Source of the DNA: Escallonia rubra
Lineage: Eukaryota; Streptophyta; Magnoliopsida; Escalloniales; Escalloniaceae
Assembly: GCA_033065855.1 (NCBI GenBank)
Contig: JAVXUO010000638.1
Location: forward strand, 1 to 64,000
Direction: 5' to 3'
DNA: 64,000 nt
Notes under the pieces: generated by a model
Database searches by the model: none
What the model saw: the letters and a program-made list of their open reading frames with translations, nothing else
Told to the model about the DNA's origin: nothing
Shown here: one piece after another, positions 13,279 through 25,586 of the stretch
How positions within the stretch are numbered: the stretch's first letter is position 1
Layout: each line of letters starts with the position of its first letter
Program-made: the position numbers and the translations under genes

Positions 13279-15579
13279 ATGCAGGTGGTGGAAGGAGAAG
13301 GGACGTCGTCGTCGGAGGAGTTCACCGACATCGAGACGCCGGCAGACTCTCTCAGCACCTCTCTCGTCTTCCATCTCGTCACCGACGTCCTAGGGTTCAT
13401 CCTTTTCATGCACCAGCAGATCCCTTCGTAATGTTCATCCCTTACATCTCCCCACATTCCTTTCGTCATTTCTTCTTATCTCAAATTCGACTCTTGTTCA
13501 TGGAATCAAGCATATGGAGTAGTAATTACGACTGCATAATCTCTTTTTATGTAATCTCATGTATGTTAATGTTTGTGTAACAACCCGGATTTTTTTTTAC
13601 TGGGCTCCTTGTGTAAGTCTACTTGATTCAGGGAGGTAGAAGTGATTAGGTAGGTTTATTCTTGTACCTTGGTATAGTCGATTGCCACAGATTGTAATTC
13701 GTTGATGAGTTTGATTTTTCCTTTTTTTTTTTCCCCTTTGACAGCATCTTACAGGATCTCACTCTTGAATTTGATTCTCTTCGTACCGAGTATAAGGATT
13801 TGGTATGTTACTGAGTGATGGTAGTTTGTACGTATGGCAATTGGGCTTCGATTTCTGCAATCTAAGTTTTTTCGGTATTAGGAGACAATTCTTGCACAAA
13901 CTGAAGCGAAGGCATCTTTAAGGAGACAGCATGTTGGGAGGAAAAGAGAGGTCAAGCAAGTCCTAAGAAGACTTGACAAGTTGATGAACACAGTAGGTAG
14001 TCACCGGACTGCTCTGCAAGTGGTGATTAGTGAAGTTCCAAATATCCAGGCAGTCATTATGGTTCTCGGAGCTAGTCCTGTACGACCTCAACACGTTTAT
14101 GAGTTGTGTTTTTCACATGGAAGGGATGCTCGTGTAGGTGCTTGTGATTTTACTAAATCCAGAGCAGCAGAAGCTCTTTCAAGAAAGGTTTTTTACAATA
14201 ATTCACTCCTTCATGTTTTGAACTTATGATGTGACTTACAGTTCAAGTTTCTGCACAGGCTATCCGTGCACTGATCTCAAAGGGTGCAGGATCTGATTCT
14301 TACGCAGGTAAGTTAGCATATTTCATCAGTAAATTTGATTCAGAGATGAATTTGCTGCAACTTGAAGCTTCATATCGCTATCTTTTAGGCCCTACCAAGT
14401 TGTTTATGTTGGTTAAAGCTCCCTCTTCTTTTAGCGCACCTCTGCATTTTATTCCAAAGCGCGATTTCAGATACAGCAAAAAGGTAATGATGACACAGCT
14501 AGCACGCACATTGAAATATTGACTTCGTCTGACAATCATAATTCTTAATACCAGTAGTATAAGCTCAATAATCTTTGGCACATCGAATATTTCTTTCGAG
14601 TATGCTTCTCGTATAAGGCCGGTTTTGTGGTAGTAAATCAAGAAACCTATATATGACCAGGGAAACGTGTAATCGCGATCCATGCCATGGCACATAGCAC
14701 AGTTCCTTCACAAAGATATTCAATTTATCTTGAAGTCTTTTTCCGTCACAAACTTCTAGATTCCTCTATGAACAAAAAAGGTACTGCAATTTACCTTGAA
14801 CAATTTTGCTACTTGCAGATCGTGCCTTTCAAATTACGGCTTAAGTGCAGAGCCCAATACCGGGAAACAGATGCTGCAAACTTTGTTTCTCTTAGTGCAA
14901 GCTGTATCAATTCAGTGGATTCTTCTTCCAATGATTCGATCTGGTACTTGGTGTTTCAAACTAAGTAACGGTATCTTATAATTTTTTGCTCTTATTAGTT
15001 GTTGGATGACAACCTGACAATCCAATCCTGCTGCCTTACCTCCCATGCATGATATTGCCAATCCATTGAGTGGTGATTGCAATATGTTTCGTGACTTCAC
15101 ATTCAATTTTCAGCTTTTTTGAGCTTCTGCTTTCTTTATGTAGATTTGCGAGAGAAGGTAACATTATCGTCATGTTTTAGGACACAGATGGTTCTCAAAA
15201 ACTGCATTCAATGTCTGGTTAATTAGTAGCTAACTTTGGCCTACTCAATTTTTGTGCTTTTGTTTGCTCATGAATCATTTTGATTGCCTTCACTTGGTTT
15301 TAGAATCTCAAGTTTTCAGTGGCCGCTACCATGCATTTCATGATTGCGGAGTACCAAAAGTTTTAATCGCCAGTAGCCCCTTAATTTGTTACTTGGGCTT
15401 TTTGGTTTGCAACATTTCCGCTCTTTTTCTTTTGACCTTTCCTAATCTTTGGTCGTTTTGGGGTGCACATGAACAGCTTGGAGTATGCAGTTGAAGTGAA
15501 TTTTGGCTTACTTTACAGGTTTCAGTGTCGGCATGTAGTCAAGGGCCTGGCTTCCAGGACATCGCGAACGGAAGAGTGA
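13279..15579 (+). CDS. COMET: Plant p31comet (MAD2-binding HORMA-like protein), 7 exons
   Basis: Adaptor that binds closed HORMA proteins such as MAD2 and presents them to the TRIP13/PCH2 ATPase. It acts in the spindle checkpoint and, in plants, in meiotic chromosome pairing. Modelled exons: 13279-13427, 13745-13802, 13882-14187, 14259-14307, 14389-14483, 14819-14943, 15519-15579. All are GT-AG and phases close, giving 280 aa, near the length of human MAD2L1BP. The order of motifs follows the human protein: an N-terminal helix ending FILFMHQQIPS (human MYQRQQLP), a basic helix QVLRRLDKL, then VIMVLGASPVRPQHVYELCF (human ILLGGNALSPKEFYELDL), PLHFIPKRDFRYSKKIVPFK, and DSIWFQCRHVVKGL near the C terminus (human YIWFQAPVTFKGF). 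The symbol follows the Arabidopsis name as I recall it. Identification is by family pattern, without alignment. Confidence 0.82.
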
Positions 15580-17953
15580 TTGGTTGATCTAAAAATCTTC
15601 ATTTCTTACATTTTGGTACACAAGTTCTTGTATAGTACGGCTGCGATTAAATAGTGTGAATCCTTTGGCGTAGCTGTTTCTCCCAAATTGTGATGTAACT
15701 GATGGAAGTTTTACCAAGTAAAATGAGAAGATAGCCTGGCTTGCAGAAGCAATTGCACATTTGGTCCTCTGAGTTGAGGGAATATTGCTGCTGCAACTTT
15801 CTGAACTTGCAATTCTTTTGGCATCTTAAGTTTGGACTCCTGGTTCTATTTCACTGGTTAGAATGACATCGAAACTAGCATCTAAACATATCTACCAGGT
15901 GCAATTCAAACCTGGTTGTTCCTACGCTTGGAGAAGTACAGGTAATGGGCAACCCTTTGGCATTTGAACAGAAGCTTGGGTACACGGCAACCACCCTAGG
16001 TGGTTGAAGTCAAACCAACCACAGCAAGAGTTGGGATATTGACAAGCTCTAAACACTCTCCAATCCAGAGGACCGATTAGCTATTAAGCAAACTGCTTCT
16101 CCCAGAATAACCTCCATGAATATGAATGATATTGTTCGCTAATTCTATGCAAAATCTAGTAACACTATTGGTCGTACTTCAGAAAATCAACAACGTGAGC
16201 AGCTACGAAACCAGAAAAACCAGTCCCCTTAATCAGGAGGTTCAGCACAGGTACATGCTTTGACATGAGAGTTTGCAGTCCGGTCCATGTTCAATCCAGC
16301 TTTGAAGACACTCATTATGGAACATCTTCTTCTACAATCTCTCAAGTCTCGTTACAAGAAGCCAACTCATTACTCATAGCTTCTCTACGGCTGATTCCAA
16401 ACCCCAACTCCGGTACTTCGCTAGTACAAGCGGACAAAATTTGAAAGGAGAACCACTAAAGTCTTGTTTGAAGACCATTCCGCCGTTAGTTTTTTGTTAA
16501 GTTTTGTAAACTGGAGAAAAAAAAAAACGCATTTAACAGACATTTTTCGTTTTTTTTTTCTTCAGTTTTGAAAATCAGTTTTTAAAACATAACTGTTTTT
16601 GAAAACTCTTATTTTTGAGTTTCCAGAACCCCCCCCCCCCCCACACAACCATCGCCCGCTGCCGGCCACCGCCACCAAATAAAAAAGTAAAAATAAAAAC
16701 TGGGTAATCAAACACCCAAAAGAAAAACTCAAAATAAAAATTGGGTAATCAAACACCAATTTATTTTTGTAAAAAATAAAAACTAAAATGGTTTTTATTT
16801 TTCTGAAAATAGAAAATCAAAACTTAAAGTGATTTCAAACAGATCCCTAGCTTTAGAATAAGACTTTTTTAAGAACGAAAGCTGCTCACCATGCAAAAGC
16901 AAGAAACCACTGTGAGACATCACTCACATATAAAGCACAAAATGAAGAAGAAAAAGGAAGTGGGGAAAAAGGTGTCGTCTTGAAAAACATAATTCTACGT
17001 CCTTCCAGCCTGTTTGTGAATTTTGAGAGGAGAGAAGAGAAGGGAATACAATTTTCCTTCTTCTTGTTTGTGAGTTTAAGAAAAAAAAAATATTGTTCAT
17101 TTTTCTTATTTGTGAGTTCAGAAGAAAAGATACAAATACATACTCTTATACAATATTGTTCTAATTCAAACAAAAACTTTAAAGTATGATTCTAACTAAG
17201 AACATAATTCAGACGAAGGAAAAAATTGGTCATCAAAGACATCACATAAAGTTTATACCATAATAACGTGATAAAGTTTCACATCACATGTTAATGCCAC
17301 AATAAAAAAACACACAACCTAGTCACGAGTTGACTATAAATATCAGACTATCCAAATCTAATTAATGTCAAACTAAAATCATAACAATCATTCATGAGTC
17401 AACTCTAACACCCAAACATCCTATCAGCGACAATTTAAACCTCTCATCATTTTTTCTAATACGAGCTTGCGCCTTTGGGTACACAGCCAAATAAAGCCCT
17501 CGGATTTTTGGAATACTTACCAGAGATTGAAGGAGATGAAACTAATACTATTTTTGCCACTTTTTTCTGTTTATTTGTAATAAATAGTATGATAGGTTTT
17601 GTAAGAAACTCTAAGATTTAAAAGTCATTAAAAATTCAGTTATAATAATCTCAAGGGTAATATGAATATTCTTAAGATATTACTAATGAGAGTTTCCTTT
17701 TTCTCTTATTTTTCTCAATTTTGAGAAGAAAGAAAATATTTAGTGACAAAAGAGACCTAAACTTTCCTTTTTTTCCCTCTTCTTTTTTCTCTCCTTAAAA
17801 AAATAAAAATTAGAGAAAAGATAAAAAACGAGCCACTTTCTTCTCCTGAAAAAAATGGCACAGAGGCTACTATAGCAGTCGAAAGCCTTCCTTCACCGTC
17901 TTTCTCTGTCCGAGACCTGAAACACGCACAAGCACACACAGTGAGAGGGAGCG
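15580..17953. other. Intergenic between p31comet and XPD
   Basis: About 15580-15730 is the probable 3' UTR of p31comet. About 15900-16440 has no feature I recognise. A MITE-like element occupies about 16461-16846 and is listed separately. 16850-17850 is very AT-rich with many short runs. The last ~100 bp (CT-rich, then ACACACAGTGAGAG) is the probable XPD leader. Confidence 0.45.
16461..16846. mobile_element. hAT-like MITE, copy A
   Basis: The ends form an imperfect inverted repeat: the left reads GTCTTGTTTGAAGACC and the reverse complement of the right reads GATCTGTTTGAAATCAC. The interior shares blocks with the element at 41869-42226, including TTTTGTAAACTGGAGAAAA, TTTTCTTCAGTTTTGAAAA and ATTGGGTAATCAAACACC. 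It has no coding capacity and contains a run of 14 C at 16629-16642. I could not find a clean target-site duplication, so hAT assignment rests on the TGTTTG-type ends. Confidence 0.6.
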
Positions 17954-20900
17954 ATGAAGTTCCAGATCGAAGACGTGACGGTGTACTTCCCGTACGACCA
18001 CATATACCCGGAGCAGCACGCGTACATGGTCGAGCTCAAGCGAGCCCTAGACGCCAAGGGCCACTGCCTCCTCGAGATGCCGACGGGCACGGGCAAGACC
18101 ATCGCCCTGCTCTCCCTCATCACCAGCTACGCCCTCTCCAAGCCCTCCAGCCTCGTCAAGCTCCTCTACTGCACCCGCACCGTCCACGAGATGGAGAAGA
18201 CCCTCGGCGAGCTCAAGCTCCTCCACCGCTACCAGCGCCTCCACCTCGGCGATGCTGCTCGGACGCTCGCCCTTGGCCTCTCGTCTCGGAAGAATCTGTG
18301 CATCAACCCGGCCGTTGTGTCGGCGGAGAATCGGGACTCGGTTGATGCCGGGTGTAGGAAGCTCACGGCTAGCTGGGTGAGGGCGCTGGCGGTGGAAAAC
18401 CCTAATATCCCGACGTGTCAGTTCTATGAAGATTACGAGAAGGCGGCGTCCGATGCCGTGTTGCCTCCTGGGGTTTACACATTGCAGGTTCGTTTCTAAG
18501 TATTTGTCAAATTATGGATTTTATTGGTGTGATAAATTGTTAGGGTTTACTAGACTGTTCAAAGGCAAATTTGAAGTTTCTGGGTATGCTGAATTGATCT
18601 CGTAAAGTGCTGAAATTTGAACTGTTCTAATATATTGTGAAGTGATTGCCACACTAACGCACGCCCAAAACATTCTATGATCAAGTGGTAGTAACGGTGG
18701 TATGTTTCATGGCGTGAACTGCTTGAATTCGTCCTGATTGACAACCATAAAATGAAGAAAGTCTTCCTGATTCCAGCATAAGATACTGAGATGATCGGGA
18801 TAATTTAAGTCCTCTGGTATTCATGAAGTGAAGGCTTCTTTTTGTTTGTTACTATCCTCACAAACCTCCACACACCCCAAAAACATATACACAAAGATTC
18901 TTAGATATTTTCTGGGTAAATTGGTCGTAATAGTGCATAAACTTGATAGTCTTGATTACAGCACAGTGTGTAAAAATCTTTGGATACTAAAAGAAGGAAT
19001 TATATAGCTTTGGGTTGAAAATCCACACCGGATCGGAACTTCTGAGAATACTTCATGTTTTAGCGCAATACTTGCAGGATCTTAGGGCATTTGGGAAAGA
19101 GAAAGGGTGGTGCCCATACTTTTTAGCGCGTCACATGGTGCAGTTTGCAAATGTGGTGGTTTATAGTTACCAGTACCTGCTTGATCCAAAGGTTGCAGGG
19201 ATCATATCGAAGGAGATGCAAAGGGAGTCTGTTGTGGTGTTCGATGAGGCCCACAATATCGATAATGTGTGTATTGAAGCACTTAGCGTCAGTGTGCGAA
19301 GGCAGACACTTGAAGGGGCGACAAGGAATCTTAATAAGATGACTCAGGAGATTCAAAGGTATTTACTGTTGTTACAATTTGATCTTTCTTGCTTAATGTT
19401 TGCAACAATATCATGTTTAGCAGATAGTGCCCTCTCCCCTCTTCTTTTTGTCAACAAAATAAACTGGTGGAAATTAGGTTGCTGAGTATCTTTCTTATCC
19501 TGCATTTCTCTTGCTGCATGCTTAACTATACGAATTGAAAGCTTTTGGTTTATGGCTGATGGTTCGTAATAGCTGCTAGGTCATAAAACCTCTCTTCGAT
19601 GATGACATTGGAGGTGTGATGGATCAGGTGCTGTTGTTGACATTTTCTTACGAGTTTGAAAATATTAAATTATGAAAAAAGGCTTTGAATGTAGAGGGAG
19701 AAAATAAAACTGGGGGCTGATCTTTGTTATATGCAGGGTTTATCCACAGCTATCGCTAATTAAGCCTCCTTTTTTGCCTGCTGATCTAGTACCATCCATG
19801 TTACAAATCGGAGAGTCCATATCTCCTTTTGTTTTTAAGCACTGACACCAGCTGCTACTATTTCTAGTGGTTGACATCTTTTTATATGTTCTTTTACTAA
19901 AACTGGCCAAATCGCTACGAAGTCTAGCAGCTGCAGAAAACGCGGCGTGCTCTCTCTCTCTTCTCTGCCTCCCTCTCTCTGCAAATTGTAGAGATCCTAT
20001 GCGCCACCATCGCTGCTGTTTTCGTCGCAAAATCTTCTAATTTTCTCCGGTTGTCTTCTTCATTTCATCATCTTTGTCTGTTTTTTGTTGGAAGTTAGAT
20101 CTAATTTAAAATCTGTCATTTTTCTTCTCAATTGATGGTCATTGTGCTTTGATATATGGGTATAAATGGTGGATCTGAGGTCCTCTGTGTTTTCGGCAAG
20201 GTGTTAGGTGTCTGTGGGTGGTGTTTGGTTGTTGGCGGTGGTGGGTATGGTGTTGGAACCGGTGATGATGGTGGTTAGGGTGGCAGTTCTCTCTCCCTTG
20301 GTATAAAATGCTAGCGGCAATTGGAGATGGCTTGGTGGTGACGACTTGATCATGATCATATACGCAAAATGGCTTACTGATCATAATTTGTGGAGATATT
20401 TTCAGTTTTTTCCCATAATTTATGGAGCTGTGGATTGGAGAAATCACATGATGAGAAGATGGAAGAATAGAGGACAAAAAATAAATAAATAAAGGGTTGG
20501 GCATAAGTTTTTACTTGAACTGGCAAGGAATAGAAGATAATCCTGAGGTCCAGTCCTACCAAGTGCTATTGTTAGGGTTGGTTGGGGGGGGGATGTGGGG
20601 GAAACTTTTTAAAGTGCGTAGAGACACGCTAATGAAAGGGTACCAACCACTACCCTTAGGTGCGGTTGGTCTCCATGTTTTAAAAAGAGAAATGATCTGA
20701 GCTGTCCACCAGGTGACGTTTTGACAGGCCCTTTATCAGCTGTGAAAAAGGGGCTTTCCCAGCGCTAGCTGTAAACACACACGCACACATGCTTATATAT
20801 ATGTATGTATGTAAGTCTCTACGTGTTTGTGTATGTTAGGAAAAACGATCCGGGGGATCTTTAAAAATTAAGATTAGTGAGTTCGTAACACAAGGCTACT

Positions 20901-23900
20901 TTATTTTCCTATTTGGATGTGCTACTGGAACACTGTCTAGACGAGGGAGAGAGCCAAATAAAATCATCCATGGCTTGCTTCTGTTGTCAACTCTGATGAA
21001 GTTCCGATTGAAGGTTTGTGCTTCTTTTTCTTTGTTTTTCTTCTTTCTGCTTCTTGTTCTACTCAGCTATTTCTTCTTTCTTCTTGTTTGTTCTGCTGCT
21101 CTTCTCTGTCTTCTTCTTCTCGTCACATGTAACTACTAAGGAAAAGAAAATTTTAGTGTTTACTTGACTTTTGATAATTAACTGGAATTTTTTGATTGCT
21201 ATAAACTGACTGAAATGATGAGATATCAACAGCTCACAATTTCTAGCAAGTATACATAGAGAAAACTTATATTATGTGTGCGGTGTCCTGCAATGGGCGG
21301 AACATGATTTTCTGGAAATGCCGTGTCACAATCTTGTCCGTGCCACTTTTTTCATGTTATGTTTCCTTTTATGCTTGCCAGTCAGCGACAAAACGAGATT
21401 GATACTTAACTGGAATTTTTTGCGCGAATAAGTATATACTAAGTACTTCTTGGTTGAAAGGATGCGTCACTAAAGAAATATATCAGTGGCCTTGACTACA
21501 TTACATGCCTCAACCGTTATATATGAATATTAACTACTACGTCTTAATTACCGTTTGATCATATGTTTTGACCTTGTTTGAAATGGTAGGAAGGTTTAAG
21601 AACACGGATGCTGGTAGACTGCGTGCTGAATACAATCGGCTTGTCGATGGTTTGGCGCAGAGAGGGAATCTACCGAGTACGTGGATTTCTCATGTACAAA
21701 CCACTAATTAAACTATATCCTGACAATAGTATCACACTCATTGATCATGCAATTGTTGCAGTTGGGGACACCTGGCTTTCGAATCCTGTTTTGCCTGACG
21801 ATATTCTTAAGCAAGCGGTGCCTGGACATATACGGAAGGCAGAGAGTTTCGTGTCTCTTTTACGCAGATTAGTCCAGTACCTTAAAGGTCGTTTGGAGAC
21901 TGAGAATGTTGAAAAGGAGGGACCGGTTGCTTTTGTAGGCTCAATTAATGCGCAAGTAGGGATTGACCAGAAAACGTTGAGGTTTTGTTATGATCGTCTG
22001 CACTCGCTTATGCTAACGCTGGAGATAACTGACACGGATGAATTTCTACACATACAAACGATCTGCGATTTTGCAACACTAGTGGGGACATACACTCGGG
22101 GATTTTCAATAATAATAGAACCTTTTGATGAGAGAATGCCGCATATTCCTGACCCAGTGTTGCAGGTTTGTTAACTTGGAAATCAAGACTTTTATCTTTC
22201 TTTTCTGTTTTTGGAGAAAAGAAGTCTAATTGCCTGTTTTTTTTTTCTTCTAATGGCACCCAGCTTAGCTGCCATGATGCTTCTCTTGCCATAAAGCCTG
22301 TATTTGAACGCTTCCAATCAGTTGTGATAACTTCTGGAACTCTGAGCCCAATAGATCTCTACCCTCGGCTTCTTAACTTTAATCCAGTTGTTAGTCGAAG
22401 CTTTACTATGTCCTTGACGAGGGATTGCATATGCCCAATGGTTCTCACTCGCGGAAGGTAAAATCAACTAAAGTTTCTACGATTATGTGTCCCTTCTGGT
22501 GCAGTTTTTGTTATTTAATTTTAGGTTGACAGATGTCTAGTTCTAAGATGATTTTATATGTTTTTGGCCCATTTGTTATTGTTCCAGTGATCAGCTTCCA
22601 GTTAGCACAAAATTTGATCTGAGAAGTGATCCCGGTGTTGAAAGGAATTACGGGAGGCTCTTGCTGGAGATGGTGTCTGTTGTTCCTGATGGAATCGTCT
22701 GTTTCTTTGTCAGTTACTCCTATATGGATGGAATAGTAAATAGTTGGAACGAAACGGGAATCTTGAAGGTAGATAAACTTTCTCGTACTTTTACTTACTA
22801 AGGTTTCTCTTTATGGGATGTTATAATTGTTAAAGCTTACCACCGTCTTAGTTTGGTAGTAATTCTCAGTTCTAGCTTCCGCACAATATGTCGTGCAGGA
22901 GATAATGCAACATAAGCTAGTTTTCATTGAGACTCAGGATGTTGTTGAAACTACATTGGCTCTGGACAACTACCGGAAGGCTTGTGATTGTGGGAGAGGG
23001 GCTGTCTTTTTCTCTGTTGCCAGGTATCTATGTTCTGATTTTTGACTGTTTAGTGACATTTTCACCCTGATCTTTGCTCCATAAGTTGTAATAATAATTT
23101 CGCTGCAGTTTGGGTTATTTAAGAGTTTCAATGTTTTTTGATTCAGAGGAAAAGTAGCCGAGGGCATAGACTTTGATAGACATTATGGCAGACTTGTTAT
23201 CATGTTCGGTGTTCCTTTCCAGTACACGTTAAGCAGGTGATTGACTAATTTATTTTCAACTTCGTGCTTACTGATACTGGTGATGATATTTTAACTACAT
23301 CAATTCAAGTTACGACTTATTTATTCGATACCGACTTGAGAAGCACTAGACATTATCAAACTGTTTAGACATACGATATAATTTCAAATAGTTCGTGTGC
23401 ATGTGATGAAGGAAAAGGAGGTTCGAAGCCACTCGTCCGAGCCTAAATGCTTGAGAGAGGGTATAAATTACCCATGAACAAGGCGCTTAGATAGAGGTTA
23501 CCTTAACATGGAACCCTTATCTAAGCTTAAGAGTTGCTAGAATTTCTCCTGAATCACTTTGACATTAGGAAACATGCCGAGTGCTTTTACCCTAAAAATA
23601 TATTGGTAATAATGCGAACTTGAAGACCATAATGACCACTTTAACCCTGAAGACAAGAAACATCAAATCCAAATGAGACTCTAGTCTAAGATACTTCTCG
23701 TCTTTATGCTTAGTATATTCTCGCGTACCAAAAGTGGAGAAGTGTAACTGAAAATACTCATTTTGTCAAGATATGATATTGATATCTATATTATATTTGA
23801 GGTGAAATGTCCGTCCTTTTGTAAATCTACGTGCAAGGGTTAAGGTGGCTTTAGTGGATAAATGATAGACAAAATAGAGTCTGCGCATTGAGTTCGGGCT

Positions 23901-25475
23901 CCGTAGTTTATGGCTTTGTGCATTCTTTTGGACCTTTATGTTCTCTAACAATGAAGAAGAAAGACCAAAGTAGAGATAGGGGTCAGGCTCGTCTGCACTT
24001 ATCTGTGGAGAGATGTGGCTTTAATAAGCTTAATATTTTCTCCCTGATTATCCTTCCAATAAAAAACTTATGACGTGGCCTTAAATTTATCATTCATTTT
24101 AGTGACGCACTTTTTTTTAGGTTATAGCCATTTCCCTTCATTTCACTTATTCATGAGGTTCCATGGAATTTGGTGCTGCTATGCTTGCTGTGTGATGCTC
24201 TAATCAAGTCTTTAAGTTGTTTATGTGTGCTAAGCTGTGTTGAATATGCAGAATACTGCTTGCACGATTAGAGTATCTCCGTGAGACTTTCCAGATAAAA
24301 GAAGGCGATTTCCTGACGTTTGACGCGCTGGTATATGTCTATGGAACTAGTTTGTTTAGAAATAATTGCATCGGATTAAGGCGTGGTGGTTTAAGTTGTT
24401 ATCTTAAATGACTTCAATGCAGAGACAAGCTGCTCAATGCGTGGGACGCGTAATCCGCTCAAAGGCCGATTATGGCATGATGATTTTTGCTGACAAAAGG
24501 TTGTATCCTGTATTAGTTTCCTGATACTAGAGTGTTGTAAATACAAGTTAGAGCTGTGTTTATTTTGCGTTGGAAACTTGCTTTTCCTTTGCTTGTTGAA
24601 ATGCCTAGGAAATTGCAGTGAAGCTTGTATTTGAAATTGAATTCTTGCTTATTATATTGAGAAAATTTTCTTTTATCGTTAATGATGATTTATGCCTTCT
24701 ATCTTGATGGATGATTTGTACAGATATAGCCGTCATGATAAACGCTCTAAGTTGCCAGGATGGATCCTGTCGCATTTACGTGATGCCCACTTGAACTTGA
24801 GTACTGACATGGCAGTGCATATAGCTAGAGAGGTATGCCTCCATTGCTATTACAGTCTGCTTGTATGTAACAACAGCAATTCTGTGCGACATAAAGAAAT
24901 TTCTCAAGGGGATGCAATATGTATGTTTCCCCTTTGTTTCTAATTCACACTTGAAACTCTGCCATGAAGGTGCTTATCGAACACAAACTACTTTTGGTGG
25001 CTTACACTCCATTTTTGTCACTAATGAACGAGAAATTGTCGCCAAAAGGCATAAAAAGTATTACCAAATATATGTGTGACAATAGAGGAGTGGTGGTAGA
25101 AACTATAAAGTGCAGTGAAGTTATCATCTCTATATTCGTCACAAAATCTCTTTTTGTTGCATGCGAGGAGTTCAAATATTTGAGCAAGAACTTTTGAATA
25201 TTAGTGTGTTAAATTGGAATATAAAGACCTCCAATGGTTATGAGTGAAACCAAACCAAAGCAATTAGAGAATCATAGTTGCTGCATGTGGGCCTTAAGCA
25301 TGATAAGATTGGTATAGCTATAGGATTTCTTTAACCTTTTCCCTCTATGGTGCAGTTCCTACGGAAGATGGCACAACCATATGATAAAACTGGTGGTAGT
25401 GGTAAGAAAACACTTCTGTCACAAGAAGACTTGGAGAAGGTGGGAAATGGCAGCCTTGGCGAAATGTTGTTTTGA
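17954..25475 (+). CDS. UVH6: XPD/UVH6, TFIIH 5'-3' DNA helicase subunit (12 exons)
   Basis: ATP-dependent helicase of TFIIH, acting in nucleotide excision repair and structurally in transcription initiation. Modelled exons: 17954-18487, 19078-19358, 21594-21676, 21762-22165, 22264-22457, 22588-22768, 22899-23023, 23147-23236, 24252-24330, 24423-24499, 24724-24832, 25356-25475. All GT-AG and in phase, giving 758 aa, the Arabidopsis UVH6 length as I recall. Seen: Walker A MPTGTGKT near residue 42-49, four FeS-cluster cysteines (in NLCINP, AGCRKL, PTCQFY, GWCPYF), DEAH box [10 protein letters not shown], and motif [11 protein letters not shown]. The first exon is GC-rich with a strong codon bias unlike the rest. 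The C-terminal ~10 residues ([10 protein letters not shown]) differ from the usual plant tail, and the sequence past the stop is a degraded copy of this last exon. Intron 2 is 2.2 kb. Confidence 0.96.
19359..21593. other. Long intron 2 of XPD
   Basis: This 2.2-kb intron separates the FeS/DEAH exons from the arch-domain exons. It contains CT- and GGT-rich stretches (about 19930-20300), a TATG-type microsatellite near 20795-20815 and no open frame that I can assign. No transposon ends were recognised. Confidence 0.5.
23237..24251. other. Intron 8 of XPD
   Basis: This 1.0-kb AT-rich intron has no coding region or repeat that I can name. It sits between helicase domain 2 exons. Confidence 0.5.
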
Positions 25476-25586
25476 AGATGAATTCTGCACAGTTCTTGGC
25501 CCTCACATGACCGCATGATGAGCCTGAATGGTAGCTGGCAAGAAAACAATTCCGTCATAAGAAGACTTGGAGAAGATGAAGACCGG
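25360..25586. repeat. Diverged tandem duplication of the XPD last exon
   Basis: The last coding exon (about 25360-25445) and the sequence just after the stop (about 25500-25586) are similar over ~85 bp with a period near 141 bp. Examples are ACCATATGATAAAACTGGTGG against ACCGCATGATGAGCCTGAATGG, and CAAGAAGACTTGGAGAAG against CATAAGAAGACTTGGAGAAG. The downstream copy is not in frame with the stop-terminated gene and reads as a decayed exon relic, now in the 3' UTR. Confidence 0.75.

Noticed and set aside
23415-23450. GGTTCGAAGCC as a tRNA T-arm
   Set aside because: No acceptor or anticodon arms fit at the right distance. Chance match inside XPD intron 8.
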